From positions 1 to 33,081 of the forward strand of contig DATEHQ010000128.1 of assembly GCA_035279525.1 (NCBI GenBank): a stretch of 33,081 bases of DNA, written 5' to 3'. Under the pieces are notes generated by a model. That model made no database searches, was not told where the DNA came from, and saw only the letters and a list, made by a program, of their open reading frames with translations. Positions 1-7,013 of the stretch are shown here, piece after piece. This DNA is from DATEHQ01 sp035279525. GTDB taxonomy: Bacteria > Chloroflexota > Dormibacteria > Dormibacterales > Dormibacteraceae. The position numbers and the translations under genes are program-made. Numbering within the stretch: position 1 is the stretch's first letter; each line of letters begins with the position of its first letter.

Positions 1-128
1 AGCCGCGAGCGGCCCACGTCCAGCAGACTGCCGCGGCGCCGGCGCCCGCTCCCCCGCCCTCGCCCACTCCGAGGAACTCGACGCGGAAGGCGATCGGCGG
101 GGTGCTCCGCCGGCTGAGGGGCAGCTAG
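1..128 (+). CDS. C-terminal end of an unidentified protein (5' end outside the window)
   Basis: A frame open from the left edge (first full codon at 3) runs 41 codons to a TAG at 126-128. Nearly every third codon position is G or C, as expected for coding DNA here; the other two frames look less protein-like. The peptide has an Ala/Pro-rich linker (PAPAPPPSPTP) followed by a short basic tail (RKAIGGVLRRLRGS). Its stop shares the bases CTAG (125-128) with the stop of the convergent ispH gene, which supports its being a real gene end. Nothing in this tail identifies a family. It is a partial call resting on composition and on the tail-to-tail arrangement. Confidence 0.45.
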   Translation, partial: PRAAHVQQTAAAPAPAPPPSPTPRNSTRKAIGGVLRRLRGS

Positions 129-994
129 GCCGGGACCTCCAGCGCCTCCAGGTACTCGATCACCCGGCGGGTGAGCTGGGTCGGCGTCGAGGCGCCGCTG
201 GTCACGCCCACCCTGCGCGCTCCGGCGAACCACTCTGGCTGCAGGTCTTCGAGCCGGTCGACGAGGTACGCCGGCTTGCCACCGAGCTTCTTCACCACCT
301 CGACGAGCCGCAGCGAGTTGGACGAGCGCGGGCTCCCGACCACGATCACCAGGTCGACCTCCTTGGCCGCCTCGACCGCGGCCTCCTGCCGCTCCTGCGT
401 TGCCCTGCAGATCTCGTTGTGCACCTCCGCCCCCGGGTAGCGCGACCTGACCCGGCCGATCAGGTCCTCGGTGTCCCAGACCGAAAGCGTGGTCTGGCAG
501 GTGACCGCGATCCGCTCCCCCTTCAGGTCGAGGGCGTCGATGTCCTCGGGGTCCTGGACCAGGTGCACCCTTCCGGGAGCCTCACCCATCACCCCCTCGG
601 GCTCGGGATGGCCTTTGCGCCCGATGTAGACGACCTCGTAGCCTTTGCGGGCGAGATCGGCGACGAGCTCGTGGGTGCGCACCACGTCGGAGCACGTGGC
701 GTCGACCGGCTTCAGCCCCAGCTCGACGGCGCGCTGCTTGACCTGGGGCGACACGCCATGGGCGGTGAAGATGACGGTTCCCTCTTTGATGTGGTTCAGG
801 CCCGCGAAACGGTCCGGCTGGTCGACCAGCGAGATGCCCTGGCTCTGCAGGTCGTCGGTGGCGTGGGTGTTGTGGACGAGCATGCCGAGCATGTGCACGG
901 GTCCATCGGTCTCCTCGCGCACGCGTTTGGCGATCCGGAACGCGTCCACCACCCCGTGGCAGTACCCGCGCGGCGTGATCTTGACTACTTCCAA
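125..994 (-). CDS. ispH: 4-hydroxy-3-methylbut-2-enyl diphosphate reductase (IspH/LytB)
   Basis: IspH catalyses the last step of the MEP isoprenoid pathway, reducing HMBPP to IPP and DMAPP with a [4Fe-4S] cluster. The 289-residue protein has the normal length and begins with the family signature KITPRGYCHGVVDA. The three cluster ligands are visible as Cys12, Cys101 (DATCSDVV, where many homologues have DATCPDV) and Cys196 (NEICRATQ). The substrate-binding HPEPEG motif lies near residues 129-134. The start is TTG at 994, the only possible one because an in-frame TAG lies five codons upstream. A TAGACT box sits 9 nt before this TTG in the 25-bp gap after the PIG-L gene, so ispH probably has its own leaderless promoter. 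It is the last gene of a minus-strand group. Confidence 0.96.
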   Translation of the reverse strand: MEVVKITPRGYCHGVVDAFRIAKRVREETDGPVHMLGMLVHNTHATDDLQSQGISLVDQPDRFAGLNHIKEGTVIFTAHGVSPQVKQRAVELGLKPVDATCSDVVRTHELVADLARKGYEVVYIGRKGHPEPEGVMGEAPGRVHLVQDPEDIDALDLKGERIAVTCQTTLSVWDTEDLIGRVRSRYPGAEVHNEICRATQERQEAAVEAAKEVDLVIVVGSPRSSNSLRLVEVVKKLGGKPAYLVDRLEDLQPEWFAGARRVGVTSGASTPTQLTRRVIEYLEALEVPA

Positions 995-1003
995 CTCGAA
1001 TTG

Positions 1004-1009
1004 AGTCTA
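1004..1009 (-). promoter_or_regulatory. Putative -10 box TAGACT for leaderless ispH
   Basis: TAGACT on the minus strand ends 9 nt before the TTG start of ispH, and no Shine-Dalgarno is present. The same hexamer precedes several other starts in this window at 10-12 nt. No clear -35 is visible. Confidence 0.5.
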
Positions 1010-1019
1010 CGGGACGGTT

Positions 1020-1826
1020 CTAGGGGATCCCCGCGAAGATGTCGTCCTCCGGCAGCGACGATCCCGCCTCGCCGCGCGCCAGCTGAAAGTACTCGGTGCC
1101 GAACGCGAGCTCGTAGACCTGGTCCTGCATCGTCGCGAACCAGGAGTTGGGGTCGATCTGGCTGGTGTGCGCCTGGAACGCCTGCCGCTTGCGATCGACG
1201 TAGTCGTGCACGTCGACCCGGGTCGTGACCAGCTCGTCGGGCGTACCCGCGATTCGCATGTTGCTGTTCTGCTGCCGGCGCGCCTCCTCGGGCATGTTCT
1301 CCATGAACGCCTCCATCATCGAGCGCGGGATCGCGGTGTAGTAGAGCTTCCTGACGGGCGTTCCTTCGCGCTCCAGCACGTCGAGTGCAGCGTTCGTGAC
1401 GTGGTGCGCCTTGATGTGGTCCGGGTGCCCGTACACCCCGTCTTCGGCGTAGGTCACGACGACGTCGGGCCGCTCTTCGCGGAGAAACACCGCGAGCTTG
1501 CCGGCGGCTTCGTCCAGCCTCGCCTGGTGAAAGGAGCGCGGGTCCTTGTTGTCCGCGGTGTCGACCATTCCCGAGTCGCGGTAGCCGAGGAACTCCATCC
1601 GGTCGACGCCGAGCTGCTCGCCCGCGGCTTTCAGCTCGGCAGTCCTGATCTCGGCCAGGCGCGGGCGGGAGGTCGCCTCGTCCATGTTGTAGATCTCGCC
1701 CACCTCGCCTCGCGTAGCGGTGACCAGCACCACCCGGTGGCCGTGCGCCTTTGCCTTCATCATCACTCCGCCGGTCGAGATCGCCTCGTCGTCGGGGTGC
1801 GCATGAACGAGGAGCAACGTTCCCAT
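1020..1826 (-). CDS. PIG-L family zinc deacetylase, MshB/Mca-like
   Basis: This is a 268-residue LmbE/PIG-L enzyme; the family removes acetyl groups from GlcNAc-type substrates or cleaves mycothiol conjugates. The zinc and catalytic motif HPDDE lies at residues 10-14 and the second zinc motif HPDH at 134-137. TRGEVGEI after the second strand and RDSGM around residue 83 resemble the actinobacterial MshB and Mca enzymes of mycothiol metabolism. No other mycothiol gene is in the window, so the substrate is open; bacillithiol-like or lipid-linked GlcNAc substrates are alternatives. The ATG at 1826 directly follows the TAG of the HAD gene with no gap, so the two are likely co-translated. Confidence 0.85.
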   Translation of the reverse strand: MGTLLLVHAHPDDEAISTGGVMMKAKAHGHRVVLVTATRGEVGEIYNMDEATSRPRLAEIRTAELKAAGEQLGVDRMEFLGYRDSGMVDTADNKDPRSFHQARLDEAAGKLAVFLREERPDVVVTYAEDGVYGHPDHIKAHHVTNAALDVLEREGTPVRKLYYTAIPRSMMEAFMENMPEEARRQQNSNMRIAGTPDELVTTRVDVHDYVDRKRQAFQAHTSQIDPNSWFATMQDQVYELAFGTEYFQLARGEAGSSLPEDDIFAGIP

Positions 1827-2630
1827 CTAACTAACCAACACGTCTGCGAGCTGCTGGATTCCGCCGTGACCAGGCCCGGGGATGCTGCGGTCCGCCGCCG
1901 CGATCACCTCCGCCGGCGATCCCTCCACCGCCACGCCCAGGCCGGCCCACGCGAGCATCGTGGCGTCGTTGCGCCCGTCGCCCACGGCAACCGATTCCTC
2001 TCGCGGCACGCCGAGCTTCGCACACACGAACGCAAGCGCCTGCGCCTTGTCACTCTCCACGCTCGTGAACTCGAGGTAGTCGGGCACCGACGTGGCGACG
2101 TTCAACCTTCCCTGCCACCGCTCACGTGCGTCGGGCAGCAGGCGCTCGAGCGTCTCGGCGGTCGACACGATCACGAGCTTGGGTGTCGTCGGACCCATGG
2201 CCGCGTCGAGGTCCGGAACCACGTGGATCTGCATGCCGGCGTGGTCGGCGTACTCGTGCGCCTCGGGACGGTCGCGCTCGACGATGAGCTCGTCGTTGAG
2301 ATACGCCTGCACGTGCAGGTTGCGCTCGCGGGCGTAGCGGACGACCTCCATCGCGATGTCATGGGGCACGCCCTGGTCGAGCAGCGTGCTGGCGTCCGGC
2401 ATGCGCACCTCGGCGCCCTGGTAGCAGATGATCGGGCCGTCGAGGCCGAGCTTGCGCACCCAGGGCAGCGCGCCGGGAAAGGGGCGGCCTGTGCAGGCGA
2501 CGACGGTCACTCCCGACCGCCTGATCCGTTCGACCGCCGCCACGTCGCGAGGATCGAGGTTGAGCCTCATGTCGAGGATCGTGCCGTCGAGGTCCAGCGC
2601 CAGCAGCCTGTACCGGGTGGCGAGAGCTAT
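1827..2630 (-). CDS. HAD superfamily (Cof-type, IIB) phosphatase with no canonical start codon
   Basis: This resembles Cof-like sugar-phosphate and nucleotide phosphatases. The catalytic motif DLDGTILD is encoded at 2594-2571, followed by a CTGRPF motif II, a type IIB cap, a Lys in the PKLVIV/ESDKAQA region, and GDGRNDATML as motif IV. The first ATG in frame (2570) lies after motif I and would remove the nucleophile, so translation must begin upstream. No ATG, GTG or TTG exists in frame there for at least 20 codons. The best candidate is ATA at 2630, which overlaps the TAG of the upstream dehydrogenase (ATAG) and lies 7 nt after a GAGG. It would give the natural N-terminus MALATRYRLLALDLDGT. 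A CTG at 2606, or a base error in the assembly, are alternatives. The family call is firm; the start is not. Confidence 0.8.
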   Translation of the reverse strand: MALATRYRLLALDLDGTILDMRLNLDPRDVAAVERIRRSGVTVVACTGRPFPGALPWVRKLGLDGPIICYQGAEVRMPDASTLLDQGVPHDIAMEVVRYARERNLHVQAYLNDELIVERDRPEAHEYADHAGMQIHVVPDLDAAMGPTTPKLVIVSTAETLERLLPDARERWQGRLNVATSVPDYLEFTSVESDKAQALAFVCAKLGVPREESVAVGDGRNDATMLAWAGLGVAVEGSPAEVIAAADRSIPGPGHGGIQQLADVLVS

Positions 2631-3610
2631 TTCCTGACCTCGGGGTTCAACAGGTTCGGCGGCCGCCCTCCACGCACGGCCGTGGCCATGTTGCGAGCGG
2701 CCATGGCCGACATCTCTGAGCGCGTGCGCACCGTGGCGCTCGCGATGTGAGGCGCGAGCACGACGTTGGGCATTGGAATCAGTCCTGGATGCACCGCGGG
2801 CTCTCGCTCGTAGACGTCCAGGGCGGCGCCCGCGAGCTTGCGTGACTGCAGGGCCTGGACGAGTGCTGCCTCGTCCACCACCGGACCACGGGATGTGTTG
2901 ATCAGGATCGCGCTGCGTTTCATCATCTCGAACTGCGGCGCGCTGATGAGGTGCTGCGTCTCAGGCGTCAGCGGCACGTGGACGGAGATGAAGTCCGATT
3001 CGGCCAGCAGCCGATTCAGATCCACCCTCGTCGCGCCCAACGACTCCTCGGCGTCAGGCGGCAGCGGATTGGCGTCGTGGTAGAGCACTCGCATGTTGAA
3101 GCCCTTGGCTCGATGGGCGACCCCGCGTCCGATGCGGCCGATGCCGATGATGCCGAGCGTGGCGTTGAAGATGTCCTGTCCGAGCATCATGTCGATCGCC
3201 CAGCCGCGGTAGCGGCCTGAGCGCGCGAAGTTGTCAGCCTCGACCACGCGGCGCGCCGCGGCCATCAGCAACGTGAAGGCGAAGTCGGCCGTCGCGTCGT
3301 CGAGGACTCCTGGAGTGTTGGTGACCATCACCTTGTGCGCCGTCGCGGCCGGGATGTCGATGTTGTCGAAGCCGACCGCGACGTTCGCGACGATCCTCAA
3401 GCCAGGTGTCGACAGCACCGTTTCACGGATCGGGTCCATCAGCTGGCTCACGACGCCCACGCATCCGTCGGCCGCCTGGCGGATGCTCGCCTCGTCGAGC
3501 GGCCCGCCCGCCGGGTACGAAATCACGTCGGCGGCCTCCGCGAGGATGGCCGGCCCGGGGTCGAGGATCGGATGCATGAGAAGGATCCTCGGCCGGCCGC
3601 TAGAGCTCAT
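2627..3610 (-). CDS. D-2-hydroxyacid dehydrogenase, glyoxylate/hydroxypyruvate reductase type
   Basis: This 327-residue NAD(P)-dependent enzyme of the GyaR/GRHPR group interconverts glyoxylate with glycolate, or hydroxypyruvate with D-glycerate. The N-terminal catalytic domain carries NVAVGFDNIDI and VTNTPGVLDDATADFAF, both typical of the glyoxylate-reductase branch. The Rossmann glycine motif GIGRIG is at 156-161. The catalytic triad is in place as Arg241 (NTSRGPVVDE), Glu270 and His288 (APHIAS). The ATG overlaps the stop of the HD-domain gene (ATGA) and its own stop overlaps the HAD frame. A glycerate kinase lies at 29585-30709; the two could act in one glyoxylate/glycerate route, but they are far apart, so this link is only an inference. 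Confidence 0.9.
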   Translation of the reverse strand: MSSSGRPRILLMHPILDPGPAILAEAADVISYPAGGPLDEASIRQAADGCVGVVSQLMDPIRETVLSTPGLRIVANVAVGFDNIDIPAATAHKVMVTNTPGVLDDATADFAFTLLMAAARRVVEADNFARSGRYRGWAIDMMLGQDIFNATLGIIGIGRIGRGVAHRAKGFNMRVLYHDANPLPPDAEESLGATRVDLNRLLAESDFISVHVPLTPETQHLISAPQFEMMKRSAILINTSRGPVVDEAALVQALQSRKLAGAALDVYEREPAVHPGLIPMPNVVLAPHIASATVRTRSEMSAMAARNMATAVRGGRPPNLLNPEVRK

Positions 3611-4176
3611 GGGTTCAGCCCAAGCTCATGCGCGATGGGGATGAGCGCGTCGCGCACGAACACCACGTGCTCGTCGAACGGGACGCCGAGCACCTCCGCA
3701 CCGGCGATGAGCTCTTCGCGATGGACACCACGCGCAAATGCCTTGTCCTTCATCTTCTTGCGCACGGTGCTCGGCTCGACCGAGCCGAGTGACTTGTCAG
3801 GCTTGACCAGCGCGCAGGCGATGATGAAACCGCACATCTCGTCGACCGCATAGAGCGCTTTGCGCGAGTTGGTGTCGCGAGGCACGTTCAGGTAGTCGGC
3901 GTGCGACGCTATGTCTTCGAGGATGTCCTCCGGCCATCCCTTCTCGCGCAGCATCTGGATCCCCCGCATGGGGTGTAGGTCGAGAGTCGGGCCGGACTCG
4001 TAGTCCCAGTCGTGGATGAGGCCGAGGACCGCCCAGCGCTCGGGGTCCTCGCCGAACCGGCGCGCATACGCCTCCATCGCGGCCGAGACGCTGCGCATGT
4101 GGCGGCGCAGCTGGTCGCCCTTCGTCATCGAAGTGACGAGCTCCCAGGCGTCCTCCCTCGTGGGGGTGGCGCTCAT
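3607..4176 (-). CDS. HD-domain hydrolase-like protein
   Basis: This 189-residue protein has the HD-superfamily pattern: a first His in the helix QLRRHMRSVSAAMEAYA, the paired HD in LGLIHDWDYE, a later His in DIASHADY, and an Asp in YAVDEMCGF. Such proteins are metal-dependent phosphohydrolases acting on nucleotides or related phosphates. Close homologues are usually annotated simply as HDIG-domain proteins, and no substrate can be read from the sequence. Its TGA overlaps the ATG of the downstream dehydrogenase (ATGA), which indicates translational coupling. Upstream lies the four-copy palindrome array at 4193-4336, so either a promoter lies in that array or the gene is read through from hisC. 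Confidence 0.8.
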   Translation of the reverse strand: MSATPTREDAWELVTSMTKGDQLRRHMRSVSAAMEAYARRFGEDPERWAVLGLIHDWDYESGPTLDLHPMRGIQMLREKGWPEDILEDIASHADYLNVPRDTNSRKALYAVDEMCGFIIACALVKPDKSLGSVEPSTVRKKMKDKAFARGVHREELIAGAEVLGVPFDEHVVFVRDALIPIAHELGLNP

Positions 4177-4192
4177 GGCCTGCCCGTCTCAC

Positions 4193-4336
4193 GGATGGTC
4201 CGGCCTATCCAGGTTTTTCGGGCGCTGGAGTGCCGGATAGTCCGGCCTATCCGGGTCGGTCGCGCGCCAGGGTCGCGGTTAGTCCGGCCTATCCGGGTCG
4301 GTCGCGCGCCAGGGTCGCAGTCAGTCCGGACTATCC
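4193..4336. repeat. Four palindromic 18-mers at exact 42-bp spacing (cluster 1)
   Basis: Copies lie at 4193-4210, 4235-4252, 4277-4294 and 4319-4336. The second is GGATAGTCCGGCCTATCC, whose outer GGATAG/CTATCC arms and inner CCGG are symmetric. The other copies vary mainly in the left arm. Start-to-start distance is 42 bp each time. The two spacers between copies 2-3 and 3-4 are identical over 24 bp; the first spacer differs. The array lies between the 3' end of hisC and the HD-domain gene. Related clusters are at 10655 and 19290. Possible roles are mRNA 3'-end hairpins, a phased protein-binding array or a REP-like element. Confidence 0.9.
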
Positions 4337-4351
4337 GGGTGTTCGAGGCCC

Positions 4352-5398
4352 TCAAAGGATTTCCTTCAATGCTGTAAGCAGCTTCTCGTGTTGCTCCCGG
4401 GTGCCGACGGTGACGCGGATCCAGCCCGCGATCGGTTCACGATCGTAATGGCGGACGAGGATTCGCCGCTCGCGCAGCGCGTGCACGACGGCGTGGGCCG
4501 GCTTCGGCGGCCTGGCGAAGACGAAGTTCGCCGACGAGGGAACGATCTCAAAACCGATGCCCGCCAGATCCCGAGCAAGCTCCTCCCGATTCGCCACGAC
4601 CTCGTCGACAAGCTGGCGGTGGTGCTGCTCGTCCCCCACGGCCGCCACCGCGGCCACGATCGCGAGGCGGTCGACGTTGTAGGAGTCCTTGACCGCGTCG
4701 AGCGCCTCGATGAGCTCGGCCGAGCCCAGGGCAAAACCGATCCGCATCCCCGCCAGCCCGTACGACTTGGAGAAGGTGCGCAGCAGAAGCAGGTTGTCGT
4801 GGCGCGGAAGGAGCGACAGGCACGAGCGCGGCGCGAAGTCGACATACGCCTCGTCGATGGCGACGACACCCGAGGAGGCGCCGACCGCCGCCTCCACGGC
4901 CGCCGGATCGAACAGGGCGCCGGTCGGCGAGTTGGGGTTGACGATGAACTTGAGCGGCGCGGGGTCCGCCCCCAGGCTGGGAGGGAGCTCCGAGGGCACC
5001 TCAGTGGGATGCCTGGACGCCGCCGTGTCATGGATCCGGCACAGCGGCTCGAAGAGCGGATACGTCGGGGTGGGAAACGCCACGCTGTCGCCCGCGCCGG
5101 CGAAGGCCCGGAAGCACAGCTCGATCAGCTCGTCGCCGCCGTTTCCGACCAGGACCTGCGAAGGGCGGAGGTCGAAATGCCTGGCGATCGCCTCGCGCGC
5201 AGGTGCCGCCGTCGGGCTCGGGTAGAGCCTGAGTGTCGCGTTCGCGGCGTCCTTGATCGCCTCGATCACGTTCCGCGACGGGGGCAGCGGCGACTCGTTG
5301 GTGTTGAGCTTGACCCACCCCTCGGCGTCGGGCGGCTGCTCGCCCGGCACGTAGGGATGGAACCCGGCGAGGCCTTTCCTTATGACGCTTTTCGGCAT
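4352..5398 (-). CDS. hisC: Histidinol-phosphate aminotransferase (HisC)
   Basis: This fold-type I PLP enzyme converts imidazole-acetol phosphate and glutamate to histidinol phosphate. The 348 residues match the family length. Typical motifs are LNTNESPLPPS near residue 31, GNGGDELIE (85-93), the NPNSPTG loop (154-160), IDEAY with Asp182, and the PLP lysine Lys211 in TFSKSYGLAG. An Arg in the C-terminal IRVTVGT segment would bind the substrate carboxylate. The gene overlaps the 3' end of holB by 19 bp and is the last gene of the minus-strand operon that starts at arsR. No other his gene is present here. Related aminotransferases of this group can also act on aromatic acids, but HisC is the best call. 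Confidence 0.9.
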   Translation of the reverse strand: MPKSVIRKGLAGFHPYVPGEQPPDAEGWVKLNTNESPLPPSRNVIEAIKDAANATLRLYPSPTAAPAREAIARHFDLRPSQVLVGNGGDELIELCFRAFAGAGDSVAFPTPTYPLFEPLCRIHDTAASRHPTEVPSELPPSLGADPAPLKFIVNPNSPTGALFDPAAVEAAVGASSGVVAIDEAYVDFAPRSCLSLLPRHDNLLLLRTFSKSYGLAGMRIGFALGSAELIEALDAVKDSYNVDRLAIVAAVAAVGDEQHHRQLVDEVVANREELARDLAGIGFEIVPSSANFVFARPPKPAHAVVHALRERRILVRHYDREPIAGWIRVTVGTREQHEKLLTALKEIL

Positions 5399-6330
5399 TC
5401 GAGCAGAAATGTTTCGAGGGCGAGTCGGGGGCTGACGTTCTGCTCGAGGTAGCCGAGCGTGTCGTAGGAGAGCTCGAGCAGCCTCGCCCAGCGCCCTTGC
5501 TCGCGGCCGCCTGACGCGAGCATGCGGCGCCGCAGCTCGATCTGCCAGCTCGCGATGGCGAAGAGCGCGGGGTCCTCCTCGTCGCCCTCACTGCGGCGCC
5601 AGCCCATCTGCTCGGAGTCGAGCTGCGCCGCCACCTGGAGAGGGACGTCGGCCGGTGCTCCGAAAATCTCTTCGAGGCGACGGGTCCACTGCTGGTGCAG
5701 CTCGATCACCGACTCGTCCCTGGCCCGCCGCAGCGCCCATCCCGGGCGCCCCGACGCGAGCTCCGCCACGATGCGCGCGCGACCCGCCTCGACACCGTGA
5801 TGCACGAGAAGCCTTTCGATCTCGGGCGCCGGCACGGGGTGAAAGAAGACGCGCTGGCAGCGCGACACGACCGTCGGCAGCACCACGAACGGGTTGAGGC
5901 TCGGCGTGGTGAGGATGATCACGCGGTGCGGGTGCGGCTCCTCCAGCGTCTTGAGCAGCACGCCCTGGTCCTGGTCGCGCACCCGTCCCACGTTGACGAT
6001 CAGCGCCACGCGCTGCGCCGCGACGCCGGGCTTCAGGTTGAGAAAGGCCTGGAGCGACAGCTCGTGGAACTCGGGCGGCTTGTCGGGCAGCAGCCGGATC
6101 TCATTGATCGAGAGCGGCTTGATCCGGTCGTCCTCCCAGTAGTCGGGATGTCGCGCCAGCGATGCCTCCGGGAGCAGCGCCGCCGCGAGGGCGCGCGCGG
6201 CGGTCGACTTGCCGAGTCCCGACTCGCCGACAAACAGATAGGCGTGCGCAAGGCGGCCTGATCCGACCTGCGAGCGCAGCTGCCCGAGCGCCTGCGTGTG
6301 ACCGGCGATTCCCTCGAAGAGATCCGTCAC
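5380..6330 (-). CDS. holB: DNA polymerase III delta' subunit-like clamp-loader ATPase
   Basis: This 316-residue AAA+ protein matches HolB/DnaX-like clamp-loader subunits. It begins with FEGIAGHTQALGQL, followed by the Walker A GESGLGKS at residues 35-42. Further on are a Walker B-like VALIVNVGRV strand, LLKTLEEPHPH (the conserved LLK-LEEP segment), a TTPSLNPFVVLPTVVSRCQ sensor region, and a helical C-terminal domain. The usual zinc-binding cysteine cluster is not evident. In the replisome it would help load the beta clamp. Its ATG overlaps the upstream phosphotransferase stop (ATGA), and it overlaps hisC by 19 bp, so it is translated as part of the operon. Holding a replication gene inside a glycolipid operon looks like gene packing rather than shared function. 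Confidence 0.85.
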   Translation of the reverse strand: MTDLFEGIAGHTQALGQLRSQVGSGRLAHAYLFVGESGLGKSTAARALAAALLPEASLARHPDYWEDDRIKPLSINEIRLLPDKPPEFHELSLQAFLNLKPGVAAQRVALIVNVGRVRDQDQGVLLKTLEEPHPHRVIILTTPSLNPFVVLPTVVSRCQRVFFHPVPAPEIERLLVHHGVEAGRARIVAELASGRPGWALRRARDESVIELHQQWTRRLEEIFGAPADVPLQVAAQLDSEQMGWRRSEGDEEDPALFAIASWQIELRRRMLASGGREQGRWARLLELSYDTLGYLEQNVSPRLALETFLLECRKAS

Positions 6331-7013
6331 TGTGTGCGTGAAGCGGCTGCCTGGCGGGCCTTGGTCTCGCGCTCCACGCGCTGAGCTTCACGCTCGCGCT
6401 CCAGCCGTTGCGCGCGTCCCTGGAGCCAGACCTCGCGAATGCGCTGCAGCGCCGTCAGGTTCGTGACGACGGCGAGCAGGAAGACGACCGCGTAAAGCAC
6501 GATGCCGCCGAACGCCGTGCCGAAGATCAGCCCGATCACCGTCACCACCACCCGCTCCGGCCGCTGGAACAGGCCGGTCTGGCAGGTGAAGCCGAGGCTC
6601 TGCGCCCGGGCGCGGACGTAGCTGACCAGGAACGACCCGGCCAGGGCGGCGAGCGTGGCCAGCACGAGCCAGCGCTGCAGCGGTCCGGTGATGCCGACGA
6701 AGTAGGCCGCCAGTCCCAGGTAGATCACGCCCTCGGAATAGCGGTCGAGGGTCGAATCGAGGAAGGCGCCGTAGGAATAGCTTGCCCTGGTCGAGCGCGC
6801 GAGGGCGCCGTCGAGGATGTCGCATGTGCCGGCGAAGACGAGGACCACGCCGGCCCAGCGCAGCTGGGCGAACGCGATCAGGGCCGCCGCCAGGACCGTG
6901 AGGGCAAACCCGACCACGGTGACCTGGTTGGGTGTGATCGGGAAGCGCGAGATCGCCGACATCACTGCCTCCGCACGACGCCGGACCCAGGCTTCAAACC
7001 GTGTGGTGAACAC
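6327..7013 (-). CDS. CDP-alcohol phosphatidyltransferase (PIP-synthase-like)
   Basis: This 228-residue membrane enzyme transfers a phosphatidyl group from CDP-diacylglycerol to an alcohol. The complete family motif is present: Asp65, Asp68-Gly69, Ala72-Arg73, eight residues, then Gly82, Asp86 and Asp90, with canonical spacing. About five or six hydrophobic segments follow, and the C-terminus is a charged tail rich in Arg and Glu. The upstream genes encode a PimA-like mannosyltransferase and PatA-like acyltransferases. This repeats the actinobacterial set pgsA1-patA-pimA, so an inositol-phosphate acceptor is the likely substrate, although the order here differs. The start overlaps the 3' end of the glycosyltransferase by 20 bp, and the stop overlaps holB by ATGA. 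Confidence 0.87.
   Translation of the reverse strand: MFTTRFEAWVRRRAEAVMSAISRFPITPNQVTVVGFALTVLAAALIAFAQLRWAGVVLVFAGTCDILDGALARSTRASYSYGAFLDSTLDRYSEGVIYLGLAAYFVGITGPLQRWLVLATLAALAGSFLVSYVRARAQSLGFTCQTGLFQRPERVVVTVIGLIFGTAFGGIVLYAVVFLLAVVTNLTALQRIREVWLQGRAQRLEREREAQRVERETKARQAAASRTQ

Noticed and set aside
1167..2750. A 527-codon plus-strand open frame
   Set aside because: Antisense to the PIG-L and HAD genes; Arg/His/Val-rich shadow with no family features.
4211..4220. Intrinsic terminator formed by palindrome copy 1 and the following TTTTT
   Set aside because: The T-run is on the plus strand while the neighbouring genes are on the minus strand, and the other copies have no T-run.
4173..4355. 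A repeat protein with a 14-residue period on the minus strand (and a similar one on plus)
   Set aside because: It is produced by the 42-bp palindrome array, whose period is a multiple of three. The same effect appears at 19,290 in yet another frame, so it is non-coding repeat.
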